This document shows positions 8,194 through 16,037 of a DNA stretch of 64,000 bases, piece after piece. The notes under the pieces are model-generated. The model was not told the origin of the DNA. It saw only the letters and a list, made by a program, of their open reading frames with translations, and searched no databases. The DNA lies in assembly GCF_024298905.1 (NCBI RefSeq), contig NZ_CP101154.1:310001-374000 (forward strand), given 5' to 3'. Made by a program: the position numbers and the translations under genes. Position 1 is the stretch's first letter; every line of letters begins with the position of its first letter. Origin of the DNA: Natronomonas marina. Lineage in GTDB: Archaea; Halobacteriota; Halobacteria; Halobacteriales; Haloarculaceae.

Positions 8194-9123
8194 ATGAACA
8201 TTGATAACACACGGCCATTGCAGCTGGACCGCGAGAGCCGGGGGACGCGGTACTACCGGAACGCCGTCGAGCGCCACTGGGACCCGCACGACATCGACCT
8301 CGACACCGACCGTGAGCGGCTCGTCGAGTACCTGAGCGGCGTCGACGACCCCGACCAGTACTTCAGCGCGATGAAGATGGGAATCGCGCGGTTCGGCGCC
8401 GGCGAGCAGGCCGTCACCGAGGACCTCGCGCCGCTTGCGACCGCCCTGGACGACATCGACGACCAGCTGTTCATCACCACCCAGCTCTACGAGGAAGGCA
8501 AACACACCGACCACTTCGACCGGTACTGGCGGGAGGTCATCAACCGGGTGGAGGCGGAACTGGGACTCGAACGCTCCTCGCCGACCGACGACCAGTGGTT
8601 CAACGACGCCTACGACGACCTCTTCCAGCGCAACGAAGAGGCGATGCACGCCCTGCTGGACGACCCAACGCCGGAGGACTTCGCCGTCGCGTACTGTCAC
8701 TACCACCTCGTCATCGAGGGCATCCTCGCCCAGACCGGCTACTACGGTATGCAGCAGTCCTACTCGAAGGACAACCACCCCGACCTCCCGCACCTCCCGG
8801 GACTCTACGAGGGCTTCACCCAGATCCGGCAGGACGAGGGCCGCCACGTCGGCTTCGGGATGGCGAAACTGAAGGAACTCATCAGCGAGGAGGGGGTCGA
8901 CCCTCACCTGCTGGACGACACCGTCAACGAACTGCTGCCGCTCGTCAACGGCATCGCCGCCAACCCCGACGACCAGTACATCGAGGACCTCGGCCCGAAA
9001 CCGACGGAACTCCAGACGTTCGCCACCGAGAAACACGTCCAGCGGATGGAGCAGATCAAGGACGCCGCCGCCGACGTGCCCGACCTCGACTCGCTGACCG
9101 AACTCGAGGGCGTCGGCGACTGA
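8194..9123 (+). CDS. R2-like ligand-binding oxidase (ferritin-like dimetal-carboxylate protein)
   Basis: This 309-residue four-helix protein is related to ribonucleotide reductase R2. All six metal ligands are visible in order: E71 (GAGEQ), E101 and H104 (EEGKH), E175 (LVIEG), E215 and H218 (DEGRH). The R2lox-specific valine and tyrosine that form an ether crosslink in characterised mycobacterial and Geobacillus proteins are also in register, V74 three residues after E71 and Y170 five before E175. This argues for an Mn/Fe or diiron oxidase rather than a true R2 subunit, and no R1 gene is nearby. A TATA-like CTCTATAGG lies 27 bases upstream, giving a leaderless start at 8194. The substrate is unknown. 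Confidence 0.85.
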   Translation: MNIDNTRPLQLDRESRGTRYYRNAVERHWDPHDIDLDTDRERLVEYLSGVDDPDQYFSAMKMGIARFGAGEQAVTEDLAPLATALDDIDDQLFITTQLYEEGKHTDHFDRYWREVINRVEAELGLERSSPTDDQWFNDAYDDLFQRNEEAMHALLDDPTPEDFAVAYCHYHLVIEGILAQTGYYGMQQSYSKDNHPDLPHLPGLYEGFTQIRQDEGRHVGFGMAKLKELISEEGVDPHLLDDTVNELLPLVNGIAANPDDQYIEDLGPKPTELQTFATEKHVQRMEQIKDAAADVPDLDSLTELEGVGD

Positions 9124-9223
9124 GGGCGCTGGCGGCGGGCGGCGAGACGGCGGTGCCGGTCGAACGACGCGAGTGGCGGAACCGGCCGATTCGGTCCGGT
9201 AGCCCGCAGTACCGGCGACGGCG

Positions 9224-9760
9224 TCAGTACCGGAGCGCGGCGTCGAGGATGCCGGCCGTCTGTCCGACGCCGACCGCGGCGACGGCAACGAGGACGGCGG
9301 TCGACGACGGGACGGGCAGTGCCGGCGCCAGTGCGTAGACGGCGGCGCCGACCACACAGAGGGCGGCGCCGCCGAGGTAGACGACCCGGGCCGCCTCGAC
9401 GCGACGCCCTGTATCGAGGAGGCCGACCGCCGGCAGCAGCATCCAGCCGTACAGTGCGACCGCCTGCAGCGCCGGACTGTCGAGGCGGAAGCCGGCGGCG
9501 CCGGCCGCGGCCGCGAGGAAGCCGACGGCGATGACGGTCCACCACACACGCAGCGTCCCCTCGCGCATGTCCGGGTAGGCGGTGACGGCGAAGCCCGCGA
9601 GCAGGACGCCCATTACGACGTGGGCGACGAGGAGGGTGTGGTCGGTGACGACGCCGGCGTGGGCGGCGGCGACGACGGTCCAGGCTGCCGGAATCAGGAA
9701 GACGGGGCCGACCTCGCGCGCTCTGCGGAACACGGTCGACCACTCGGCGGCGAGGCCCAA
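9224..9760 (-). CDS. Six-span membrane protein of unknown function
   Basis: The 178-residue protein has about six hydrophobic segments (for example PVFLIPAAWTVVAAAHAGVV and ALYGWMLLPAVGLL) and no catalytic motif that I recognise. The start is TTG at 9760; a GTG eight codons further in is an alternative. It lies 4 bases downstream of the small zinc protein gene and may share its transcript from the TrmB-type regulator gene. No function is assigned. Confidence 0.6.
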   Translation of the reverse strand: MGLAAEWSTVFRRAREVGPVFLIPAAWTVVAAAHAGVVTDHTLLVAHVVMGVLLAGFAVTAYPDMREGTLRVWWTVIAVGFLAAAAGAAGFRLDSPALQAVALYGWMLLPAVGLLDTGRRVEAARVVYLGGAALCVVGAAVYALAPALPVPSSTAVLVAVAAVGVGQTAGILDAALRY

Positions 9761-9764
9761 ATAA

Positions 9765-9932
9765 TCACTCGTCGGCCACGAAGACGGTCTTCAGCCGGTT
9801 CCCGCAGTGCGGACAGCAGAACGTCTGCCACTTCGTCGGGTCGAGGTCGCCCATCGTCTCCCGCCGGATGGCCGCCTCCGCCGACACCGTCCGCTCGCAG
9901 GTATCGCAGTCGAGGCTGTCGGGCACGGACAT
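9765..9932 (-). CDS. Small zinc-ribbon protein (two C-x-x-C pairs)
   Basis: This 55-residue protein has the pairs CDTC near residue 10 and CPHC near residue 42, which would bind one zinc ion. Such short CPxCG proteins are numerous in haloarchaea and mostly uncharacterised. The ATG at 9932 was chosen because upstream codons overlap non-conserved, serine-rich sequence between genes. It lies 46 bases after the regulator gene on the same strand. Confidence 0.65.
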   Translation of the reverse strand: MSVPDSLDCDTCERTVSAEAAIRRETMGDLDPTKWQTFCCPHCGNRLKTVFVADE

Positions 9933-9978
9933 CCCGCGAGGCTTGGGCGGCGACCGCCCTAACGGTGTCGCCCCTGGG

Positions 9979-10788
9979 TCATCCCGACTCGATGCCGGCA
10001 GCGAGGAGTCGATCGAAGACGAAGACGAGGCTGTTGCCACAGCCGTTGCCGCAGACGGCCCGCTCCCGTCGGTCCTCGTCGTGCGTTCCGACCGTGCTTG
10101 CGAGGACGCTCTCGTCGTCGACGAGCAGGACCCGTCCGATGTCGACGTCCGCTCCGTCACCGGCCGCCTGTAGCCACGGGAACCGGGACTCGAAGACCTC
10201 CGGGTCGTCGAGCCGCCCTTCGAGGGTCGCCGCGAGGCTCTCGGGGACGGCGCCGACGACGACGTCGACGCCCCGCTCGCCCGCCGCCTCCAGAGCCGCC
10301 AACAGCCCGTCGGTCAGCACGTCCTCGGTCCCGAGAACGAGCCTGACGCTGTCGTCGGCGTCGCCGACGAGTTCGCGGGTCCGTGTCCGGATCGCCTCCT
10401 TCTCCGAGAGGGCCCACACCTCCTGATCCAGCGGCTCGTCGCCGCCGTCGCCGTCGGCGTCGAGTTCCTCCAGCGCCGCCTCGAGGGACTCGATCCTCGA
10501 CTCGTAGCGGCGCTGGAGGATCTCGACGGCCTCCCCGATCGGGATGGCACGGAACCGCTGTGGCGAGGAGTGTTGCACCTCGACGAGCCCTTCCTTCTCG
10601 AGGACGCGAACGGCCTCGTAGACGCGGGTTCGCGGCACGCCGACGTGGTCGCTTATCTCCCTGGCGGTGCCGCTGGACCGGCTCGTCAGCGAGACGAAAC
10701 ACTTCGCCTCGTACTGTTTCAGCCCGAGTTGCTGCAACTGCCCGACCGCACGTTGGAGGGGCGAACCCTCCGGTGTGTCCCCAACCAT
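9979..10788 (-). CDS. TrmB-family transcriptional regulator
   Basis: This 269-residue protein has residues 13-85 forming a winged helix (LGLKQYEAKCFVSLTSRSSG, SDHVGVPRTRVYEAVRVLEKEGLV) followed by a helix and a C-terminal ligand-binding-like domain (VRLVLGTEDVLTD, VDIGRVLLVDDESVLASTVG), the TrmB plan. Family members sense sugars or other metabolites. Its own promoter carries CCCCGATAGT across the TATA region, suggesting autoregulation. The same 10-mer is part of an inverted repeat at 7909-7934. The regulon is otherwise unknown. Confidence 0.8.
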   Translation of the reverse strand: MVGDTPEGSPLQRAVGQLQQLGLKQYEAKCFVSLTSRSSGTAREISDHVGVPRTRVYEAVRVLEKEGLVEVQHSSPQRFRAIPIGEAVEILQRRYESRIESLEAALEELDADGDGGDEPLDQEVWALSEKEAIRTRTRELVGDADDSVRLVLGTEDVLTDGLLAALEAAGERGVDVVVGAVPESLAATLEGRLDDPEVFESRFPWLQAAGDGADVDIGRVLLVDDESVLASTVGTHDEDRRERAVCGNGCGNSLVFVFDRLLAAGIESG

Positions 10789-10810
10789 CGAAATTGCGTA
10801 TGGCGTTGTG

Positions 10811-10820
10811 CCCCGATAGT
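10811..10820 (-). promoter_or_regulatory. CCCCGATAGT element in the TrmB-type regulator promoter
   Basis: On the minus strand this reads ACTATCGGGG and abuts the TATA-like AGTTAATAC about 30 bases before the start codon. An identical 10-mer is found at 7924-7933. The position suits repression by occlusion of the TATA element. Confidence 0.4.
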
Positions 10821-10841
10821 ATTAACTTTTGCAGGCTAAGT

Positions 10842-10884
10842 CCCCGTCCTCAAGGAGCGACCACCGGGAGCGAGTAGGGCGGGG
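10842..10884 (+). repeat. Solo TnpB right-end-like palindrome (copy B)
   Basis: CCCCGTCCT (10842-10850) pairs with AGGGCGGGG (10876-10884) through one G-U pair. The landmarks CTCAAGGAGC and GCGAGTAGGG are shared with the real tnpB 3' end. It lies just upstream of the intact tnpB gene, so that gene is bracketed by two copies of the structure. Relative to copy C it has one extra base, which would break the transposase reading frame. Confidence 0.6.
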
Positions 10885-10947
10885 ATACAGCCGTGCGCTC
10901 CTTTAGTTCCCGAATGTTCAAGTGATAGGTAACCCAATAAGTCAGTA

Positions 10948-12270
10948 GTGGTTAAGGAGACGTTCAAGTACGCTGCAACGCCGGAAGACGCCGAGACAGC
11001 CACGGCTGCATGGGGCGATATTCAGACGTGTCGGGAAGTGTACAACCACGCTCTCACACAAGAATACCGGCCACGCCCGGACTCCAATAAACCGTCGTAC
11101 ACGGAGATGCAGAACAAACTCACTGGCCCAACCGGGTGGAAAGAACAGTGGCCGGAGTGGAAGGATGTGTATTCCAAGTGCCTGCAAATGGCTATCCGGC
11201 GCATCAAGCAAAGTGAAACAGTGCTTGAGTCTCTGCAAGACCAAGGGTACGACGTTGGGCGGATGAAGTGGAAGCCCCCGCGAGAGTTCCGCAGCATCGT
11301 GTACAACCAATCCGGTTTCGACGTGGATCATAACACGGACCGGACGGATCACGCGATTGTGAACTTCTCGAAAATCGGTGACTTCCACCTCACCTACCAC
11401 CGCCCACTCCCCGACGACGGAGACATCACACAAGTCATCCTGAAAAAAGAGAAAACCGGTGATTGGACTGTCAGCATCGTCGTCGAGTACGAACCCGGCT
11501 ACCCGGAGAAACCGGCTGTCGAGGATATTGACCCGGCAGATACAGTCGGGATTGATCTCGGCATCACGAAGTTCATTCACGACTCAGACGGTCGGTCGTT
11601 CGAATCACTTGATGAGCAGCGTGACCGCGACCGTATTGACCGCCGACACCGTGCTCTCTCCCGGAAAGACCGCGGGTCGAACAACTGGGAGCAAGCCCGG
11701 CAGCAACTCGCTCAGGCATACGACCGGGTGCAGAACCGTCGTGAAGATTACCGGGAGAAGCTCGCCCACGAATACACGACTCGGTACGACGCAGTGTTCC
11801 TCGAAGATCTGGACGTGAAAGCGATGACAGAAGATGATGGGAACAGTCGGACCATCGCAGCGATGTCGTGGCGGCAAACGATTCAGGCATTCAAACGCCA
11901 CGGGAAGAAAAACGGGTGTCACGTGATCGAAGTGCCACCGGAAGGCACGACGAAACGCTGCTCACAGTGTGGCTGTGAGACGGAGAAACCTCTCTGGGTG
12001 CGTGAACACTCGTGCCCCTCGTGTGGGTTCGAAGCTGACAGGGACTACAATGCAGCCTTAGAAATCAAGCGTCTGGGGGTGGAGAAAATTGGAGTTGAAA
12101 CAACTATGCAGACAGTAGGTCAGGGCATGGCCGAATCAACAACGCCTGCGGAGACTGCGCTCCCTGGGGAGACTGAGGCGACAGCCGATGAGGTGTCTCC
12201 AAAGCGCGTCGTTGAAACAGGAAGCCCCTGCCTCAAGGAGCCGCCGAAGGCGGCGAGTAGGCAGGGGTAG
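10948..12270 (+). CDS. tnpB: TnpB, RNA-guided nuclease of an IS1341-type (IS200/IS605) element
   Basis: This 440-residue protein has an N-terminal helical/WED region and a RuvC domain. The catalytic acids are all present: D203 (TVGIDLGITKF), E286 (AVFLEDLDVKAM) and D366 (DRDYNAALEI). Zinc ligands C338, C341, C356 and C359 form the usual finger between RuvC II and III. No TnpA (Y1 transposase) is nearby, as in IS1341-type elements. TnpB proteins cut DNA at sites matching a guide RNA from the element's right end, next to a transposon-adjacent motif. The last codons of the gene form the palindrome at 12225-12267. The start is GTG at 10948. Base composition is lower in GC than in the neighbours, consistent with a mobile gene. 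Confidence 0.93.
   Translation: MVKETFKYAATPEDAETATAAWGDIQTCREVYNHALTQEYRPRPDSNKPSYTEMQNKLTGPTGWKEQWPEWKDVYSKCLQMAIRRIKQSETVLESLQDQGYDVGRMKWKPPREFRSIVYNQSGFDVDHNTDRTDHAIVNFSKIGDFHLTYHRPLPDDGDITQVILKKEKTGDWTVSIVVEYEPGYPEKPAVEDIDPADTVGIDLGITKFIHDSDGRSFESLDEQRDRDRIDRRHRALSRKDRGSNNWEQARQQLAQAYDRVQNRREDYREKLAHEYTTRYDAVFLEDLDVKAMTEDDGNSRTIAAMSWRQTIQAFKRHGKKNGCHVIEVPPEGTTKRCSQCGCETEKPLWVREHSCPSCGFEADRDYNAALEIKRLGVEKIGVETTMQTVGQGMAESTTPAETALPGETEATADEVSPKRVVETGSPCLKEPPKAASRQG
12225..12267 (+). ncRNA. TnpB right-end hairpin, predicted guide-RNA (omega/reRNA, sotRNA-type) scaffold
   Basis: CCCCTGCCT (12225-12233) pairs perfectly with AGGCAGGGG (12259-12267). An inner stem GCCGCC-GAA-GGCGGC lies between them. 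It overlaps the last codons of tnpB. Haloarchaeal IS1341-type genes are known to give sense-overlapping RNAs from this place, and TnpB guide RNAs have their scaffold here with the guide taken from the flank after about 12270. Expression is inference. Confidence 0.6.
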
Positions 12271-12485
12271 TTCACAAAACGTAGCCTAAGTATTCACCGG
12301 GAAGTTGTTGACTCGGATTTTCACAAAAGATTCAAACAGGTGGTGAGCGTAGGCACAGCCGGCGCGGGCGTCAGAGTCCCCAACCACTTCGGCGTCCGTG
12401 CCGTCCGTTCATTCCCGGTCGGGCCGTGGGCGCGGCTCGATCGAATATCCGTACAACGAAGTACACCCCCCACGGGAGTTCGAAC

Positions 12486-13655
12486 GTGCCCGACGACGAG
12501 CGGTTGCTCGGCGGCTACACCGGACGGATGTTGGCGGTGACGGCGCTGGCGTGGGCGGCGCTACAGCTTGCCCGATTCGCCGTGCCACCGCTGTTGCCGG
12601 AGATCCGGGCGGATCTGGGGCTGTCGCTGGCCGACGCGGGCGTCGCACTGACCGTCCTGCAGGGCGTCTACGCGGTCTTCCAGTACCCCAGCGGCCGCCT
12701 CTCCGACGAGTGGAGTCGGGCGACGCTTCTGGCTCCGTCCTTCGTCGTTCTCGGGGTCGGCTGTCTGCTCCTCGGCGGGGCGGTGGGGCTGTGGACACTG
12801 CTGGCCGGGATGGCCGTCTTCGGCGTCGGGAAGGGGCTGTACGCCATCCCCTCGCGTGCGCTGCTGTCGGACCTGTTCGTCGAGCGCCGCGGCCGGGCGC
12901 TGGGCGTGTTCAGCGCCGGGACCGACCTCGGCGGCGTCCTCGCGTCGGGGGCGGCCGTCGTCGCCATCGCCGTCGCCTCCTGGCGGGTCGTCTTCGCGCC
13001 CGTCGCCGTCCTCCTGTTCGTCCTGCTCGTCGTTTTCGTCGCCTGGAACCGCGAACCGTACGTCGTCCGCCGCTCGGAACTGGAGTCGATAGCGACGCTC
13101 CGGCGCCTGCTTGCGACGCCGCGACAGCGCTGGACCATCGTCGCCTTCGTCTGTTTTTACTTCATGGTCAACGGCGTCCTCAACTTCCTGCCCGAGTACC
13201 TCCGGGTCGTCAAGGACTTCTCGCCGGCGCTGGCCAGCGGCGCGTTCGCGCTGCTTTTCGCGTTCGGGCTGGCGGTCAAGCCGGCCTCCGGCGCCCTCAG
13301 CGACCGGTTCCGCCGCCGCACCGTCGCCGTCGCCGGACTCCTCCTGGCAGCGGCCGCGCTGGCCGCCGTCGTCGTCGCCGACTCCCTTGTGGCCGTCGCG
13401 GCCGCCATCGTCGTGTTCGCCTTCGGGTACAAGGCGCAGTTCCCCGTCATCGACGCCATCCTGCTGGACGCCGCACCGGACGCCGACGCCGGTGCCGACC
13501 TCGGGGCCGCACGAACCTTCTTCCTCGGCATCGGCAGCCTCGGGCCGGCCTTCGTCGGCGTCGTCGCCGACTGGCTGAACTTCGCCGTCGCCTTCGCCGC
13601 CCTCGCGGCGCTGCTCGTCGCGGCCGCCGCCATCCTGCTGGCGGTCGGTCGGTGA
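12486..13655 (+). CDS. Major facilitator superfamily (MFS) transporter
   Basis: This 389-residue protein has about twelve membrane spans. The motif-A-like loop between spans 2 and 3 reads GRLSDEWSRATLL, and its counterpart between spans 8 and 9 is GALSDRFRRRTVAVAG. Polar residues are sparse. The substrate cannot be told. The GTG at 12486 was chosen because the hydrophobic core begins about 15 residues later and the preceding codons look like promoter DNA. The gene stands alone, about 215 bases downstream of the TnpB element, and is convergent with the sugar dehydrogenase gene. Confidence 0.8.
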   Translation: MPDDERLLGGYTGRMLAVTALAWAALQLARFAVPPLLPEIRADLGLSLADAGVALTVLQGVYAVFQYPSGRLSDEWSRATLLAPSFVVLGVGCLLLGGAVGLWTLLAGMAVFGVGKGLYAIPSRALLSDLFVERRGRALGVFSAGTDLGGVLASGAAVVAIAVASWRVVFAPVAVLLFVLLVVFVAWNREPYVVRRSELESIATLRRLLATPRQRWTIVAFVCFYFMVNGVLNFLPEYLRVVKDFSPALASGAFALLFAFGLAVKPASGALSDRFRRRTVAVAGLLLAAAALAAVVVADSLVAVAAAIVVFAFGYKAQFPVIDAILLDAAPDADAGADLGAARTFFLGIGSLGPAFVGVVADWLNFAVAFAALAALLVAAAAILLAVGR

Positions 13656-13685
13656 CGGACCGACCGAACGGCGACAGCGGCCGCG

Positions 13686-14966
13686 CTACCGCGGCTCCAC
13701 TCGGACGACCCGGTCGTCGGTCTCCTTCGGGAACTCCTGGGCGACGCGGCCGTCCCGGTTCGAGGTCAGGAGATACAGCGCGCCGTCGGGCCCCTGCTGG
13801 ACGTGCCGGAGGCGGCCGTACTCGCCGGCGTAGAACTCGTGGGCGGTCGCGGTGTAGCGGTCGTCCAGCCAGTCGGCGCCGAACCGGCGGCCGCCGTCCG
13901 GTCCGCCGTCGCGGGAGAGCGTCACCGCATAGAGGGTCTGCGAGCGGAGGCCGGCGACGAACAGCCGGTTTCGCCACGCCGGGACGGCCTCGCCCGTGTA
14001 GAAGGTCGTCCCCGAGGGCGCCCACGTCGCCTCGCCGGTGTTGACGAGCGGCGGCGTGAACGCCTCGTTGTCGGCGTAGGACTCGTACCGGATGCCACCG
14101 TCGCCGCGGGAGACGTTCCACCCGTAGTTGTGCCCCGGCCGCAGCGCCGACACCTCGTCGCGGGCCGAGGGGCCGTGCTCGGCGAGGAGCGGTTCGCCGT
14201 CCGACGTGAAGGAGATCCCCTGCGGGTTCCGGTGGCCGACGGTGTAGAGCCGCGGGTCCGCGCCGGCCCCGAAGTCCGGGTTGTCCGGCGCCGGCTCGCC
14301 CTCCAGGGTCACCCGGAGGACGCCCCCGGCCAGCGATTCCGGGTCCTGGGCCCGGGCGCCCTCCCGGGCGTCGCCGGTCAGCACCCACAGGTGTCCCTCC
14401 GGACCGACGGTTATCCGGCCGCCGTTGTGCCACTTTGCGGCTGGAATCCCGTCGACGACCGTCGTCAGCTCGTCGGCGTCGACGTCGTATCGCACTACCC
14501 GGTTGCGCAGGTCGTCGGCGGCAGTGTAGTAGACGAAGACGACCCTGGGGTCGGGGTAGTCGGGGTGGATTGCGACCCCGAGAGTGCCGCCCTCGCCGGG
14601 ACCGGTCCGGTCCGGCAGTTCGCTCCCCCGCAGCACCGTCGTCGCGGTCTCGACCGGTTCGTCGGTCCCGTCGCGGAGCGTCGCCGCGTCGAACCGCAGC
14701 AGCGGGCCCGTCCGCTCGGTGAGGTAGGCGTCCCCGTCGGCGAACGCCAGGTCCCAGGGGACCGAGAGGTTCCGGACGGCCGTCACCGCCGCGACCTCGG
14801 CGTCGCGGGGCGACCCCGACGCCGGCTCCCACGTCGGCGTCTCCGGCCACGAGCCGGTCCCCTCGGCGGTCGGGCGCTGGTCGGGCGACCCCGCGAGACA
14901 GCCGGCTACCGCGGCCAGGCCGGCGGCGCCACTCGCCAGCAGCGAGCGTCGTGTCGGGCGGTCCAT
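13686..14966 (-). CDS. PQQ-dependent sugar dehydrogenase-type lipoprotein (soluble glucose/aldose dehydrogenase family)
   Basis: The 426-residue protein starts with a twin-arginine, lipobox-type signal (RRSLLASGAAG ... VAGC), so it should be exported folded and lipid-anchored outside the cell. The body is the six-bladed beta-propeller of the GdhB/YliI family: NLSVPWDLAF starts blade 1, then GEGGTLGVAIHPDYP, KWHNGGRI (catalytic His region), GHRNPQGISF, and a late VAGLRSQTL. PQQ-type enzymes oxidise sugars and pass electrons to the membrane. Whether this archaeon makes PQQ is not shown here, and many archaeal members have unknown cofactors. It is a single gene with its own promoter. Confidence 0.82.
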   Translation of the reverse strand: MDRPTRRSLLASGAAGLAAVAGCLAGSPDQRPTAEGTGSWPETPTWEPASGSPRDAEVAAVTAVRNLSVPWDLAFADGDAYLTERTGPLLRFDAATLRDGTDEPVETATTVLRGSELPDRTGPGEGGTLGVAIHPDYPDPRVVFVYYTAADDLRNRVVRYDVDADELTTVVDGIPAAKWHNGGRITVGPEGHLWVLTGDAREGARAQDPESLAGGVLRVTLEGEPAPDNPDFGAGADPRLYTVGHRNPQGISFTSDGEPLLAEHGPSARDEVSALRPGHNYGWNVSRGDGGIRYESYADNEAFTPPLVNTGEATWAPSGTTFYTGEAVPAWRNRLFVAGLRSQTLYAVTLSRDGGPDGGRRFGADWLDDRYTATAHEFYAGEYGRLRHVQQGPDGALYLLTSNRDGRVAQEFPKETDDRVVRVEPR

Positions 14967-15060
14967 ATCCGGGCGTGGGGACGCGAACGGAAATGGTTGA
15001 CCACTGACGGGTTCGCCGGTCGGCGGGGGATACTTCCGCCGGGAGCGCCTACCGCCGCCG

Positions 15061-15546
15061 ATGATCGACCGGGCGGAGGTCCGCGAGGCGCTGGCCGAGA
15101 CCCGCCGGTACCTCCTGTCGCACCACGAACCCCACGAGTTCGACCGCTGTTACGCGCCGGTCCTCTTCGGCCGCCGGGTCCGACTCTGTGCTCGTTGTTC
15201 GGGAATCTACCCCGGCATCGCCGCCGGCATCGTAGCCCACGCCGTCGGCCCGCCGGCCGCGACCGGTCTCGCCCTGGTCGCGCTGTTGCCCCTGCCGGCG
15301 CTCGTCGACTGGGCGGCCACCGCGTTCACCGACCGGCGAGGGCACAATCCCGTCAGGACGGCCACGGGCGCCGCGCTCGGGTACGGCTACGGGGTCGGTC
15401 TCGGTCTGCTCGTCGGTGCGGGTGACTTCCGGGTGCTGGCCGTCGGCGTCGCCTACGGGGCCGCGGCGGCCGCGCTACTGGCCGTCCACCGGGCGCTCGA
15501 CGCGGAGGCCGACGGGCCGCGGTCCTCCCGGATCGGTGAGAGGTAG
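15061..15546 (+). CDS. DUF2085-type membrane protein
   Basis: The 161-residue protein has a cysteine-containing segment RLCARCSGIYPGIAAGI near residue 40, the hallmark of DUF2085, followed by about four membrane spans. An earlier FDRCYAP adds a further cysteine. The family's role is unknown; clustered cysteines next to a membrane span hint at metal binding. It is divergent from the dehydrogenase gene and separated from the TM2 gene by 31 bases, so co-transcription with it is possible. Confidence 0.75.
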   Translation: MIDRAEVREALAETRRYLLSHHEPHEFDRCYAPVLFGRRVRLCARCSGIYPGIAAGIVAHAVGPPAATGLALVALLPLPALVDWAATAFTDRRGHNPVRTATGAALGYGYGVGLGLLVGAGDFRVLAVGVAYGAAAAALLAVHRALDAEADGPRSSRIGER

Positions 15547-15577
15547 CTATTAGTGCGTTCGTGGCCCAGATTCACGT

Positions 15578-16033
15578 ATGTCGAACGAGGGAAGCGACCC
15601 CGACTCCGGCGAGGCGGACGCCGACACCGAACCGGCCGACAGTACCGAGGGAGGCGCCGACACGGAACCGGTCGACCCAATCGGGAGCGGTGCCGGCGAC
15701 GCGGCCACGCGAACGCCCGGGCCTGACGAGCAGTACTGCCCGAACTGCGGCGAGATAATCCTGGAGAAAGCCGAGATCTGTCCGGAGTGCGGCGTCCGGA
15801 AGTCGCCGCCGGGTGGCGACGTCGACGGGTCGAAGGACCGGGTGACGGCGGGCGTGCTCGCCATCCTGCTCGGGTGGGCCGGCGTCCACAAGTTCTACCT
15901 CGGCGACACCGGGCTGGGCGTCCTCTACCTCTGTTTCTTCTGGACGGGCATCCCCGCCATCGTCGGTCTCATCGAGGGCATCCTCTATCTCACCAAGACC
16001 GACGCGGAGTTCCAGGAGAAGTACGTCGACTGA
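15578..16033 (+). CDS. TM2-domain membrane protein with zinc ribbon
   Basis: This 151-residue protein has an acidic disordered N-terminus (about 50 residues), a zinc ribbon with two C-x-x-C pairs (YCPNCGEI, ICPECGVR), then a TM2 domain: VLAILLGWAGVHKFYLGDTGLGVL and a second span FFWTGIPAIVGLIEGILYL. TM2 proteins are two-span membrane proteins of unclear function. The stop is 4 bases from the convergent CAP-domain gene. Confidence 0.85.
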   Translation: MSNEGSDPDSGEADADTEPADSTEGGADTEPVDPIGSGAGDAATRTPGPDEQYCPNCGEIILEKAEICPECGVRKSPPGGDVDGSKDRVTAGVLAILLGWAGVHKFYLGDTGLGVLYLCFFWTGIPAIVGLIEGILYLTKTDAEFQEKYVD

Positions 16034-16037
16034 CCGC

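Larger units (their letters stand above)
10842..12275 (+). mobile_element. IS1341-type TnpB-only element (limits approximate)
   Basis: The element contains one intact tnpB. The right end is inferred just after the terminal hairpin and TAGTTCAC (about 12275). The left end lies between palindrome copy B and the GTG at 10948 and cannot be fixed. Whether copy B belongs to this element or to an older neighbour is uncertain. Confidence 0.6.
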
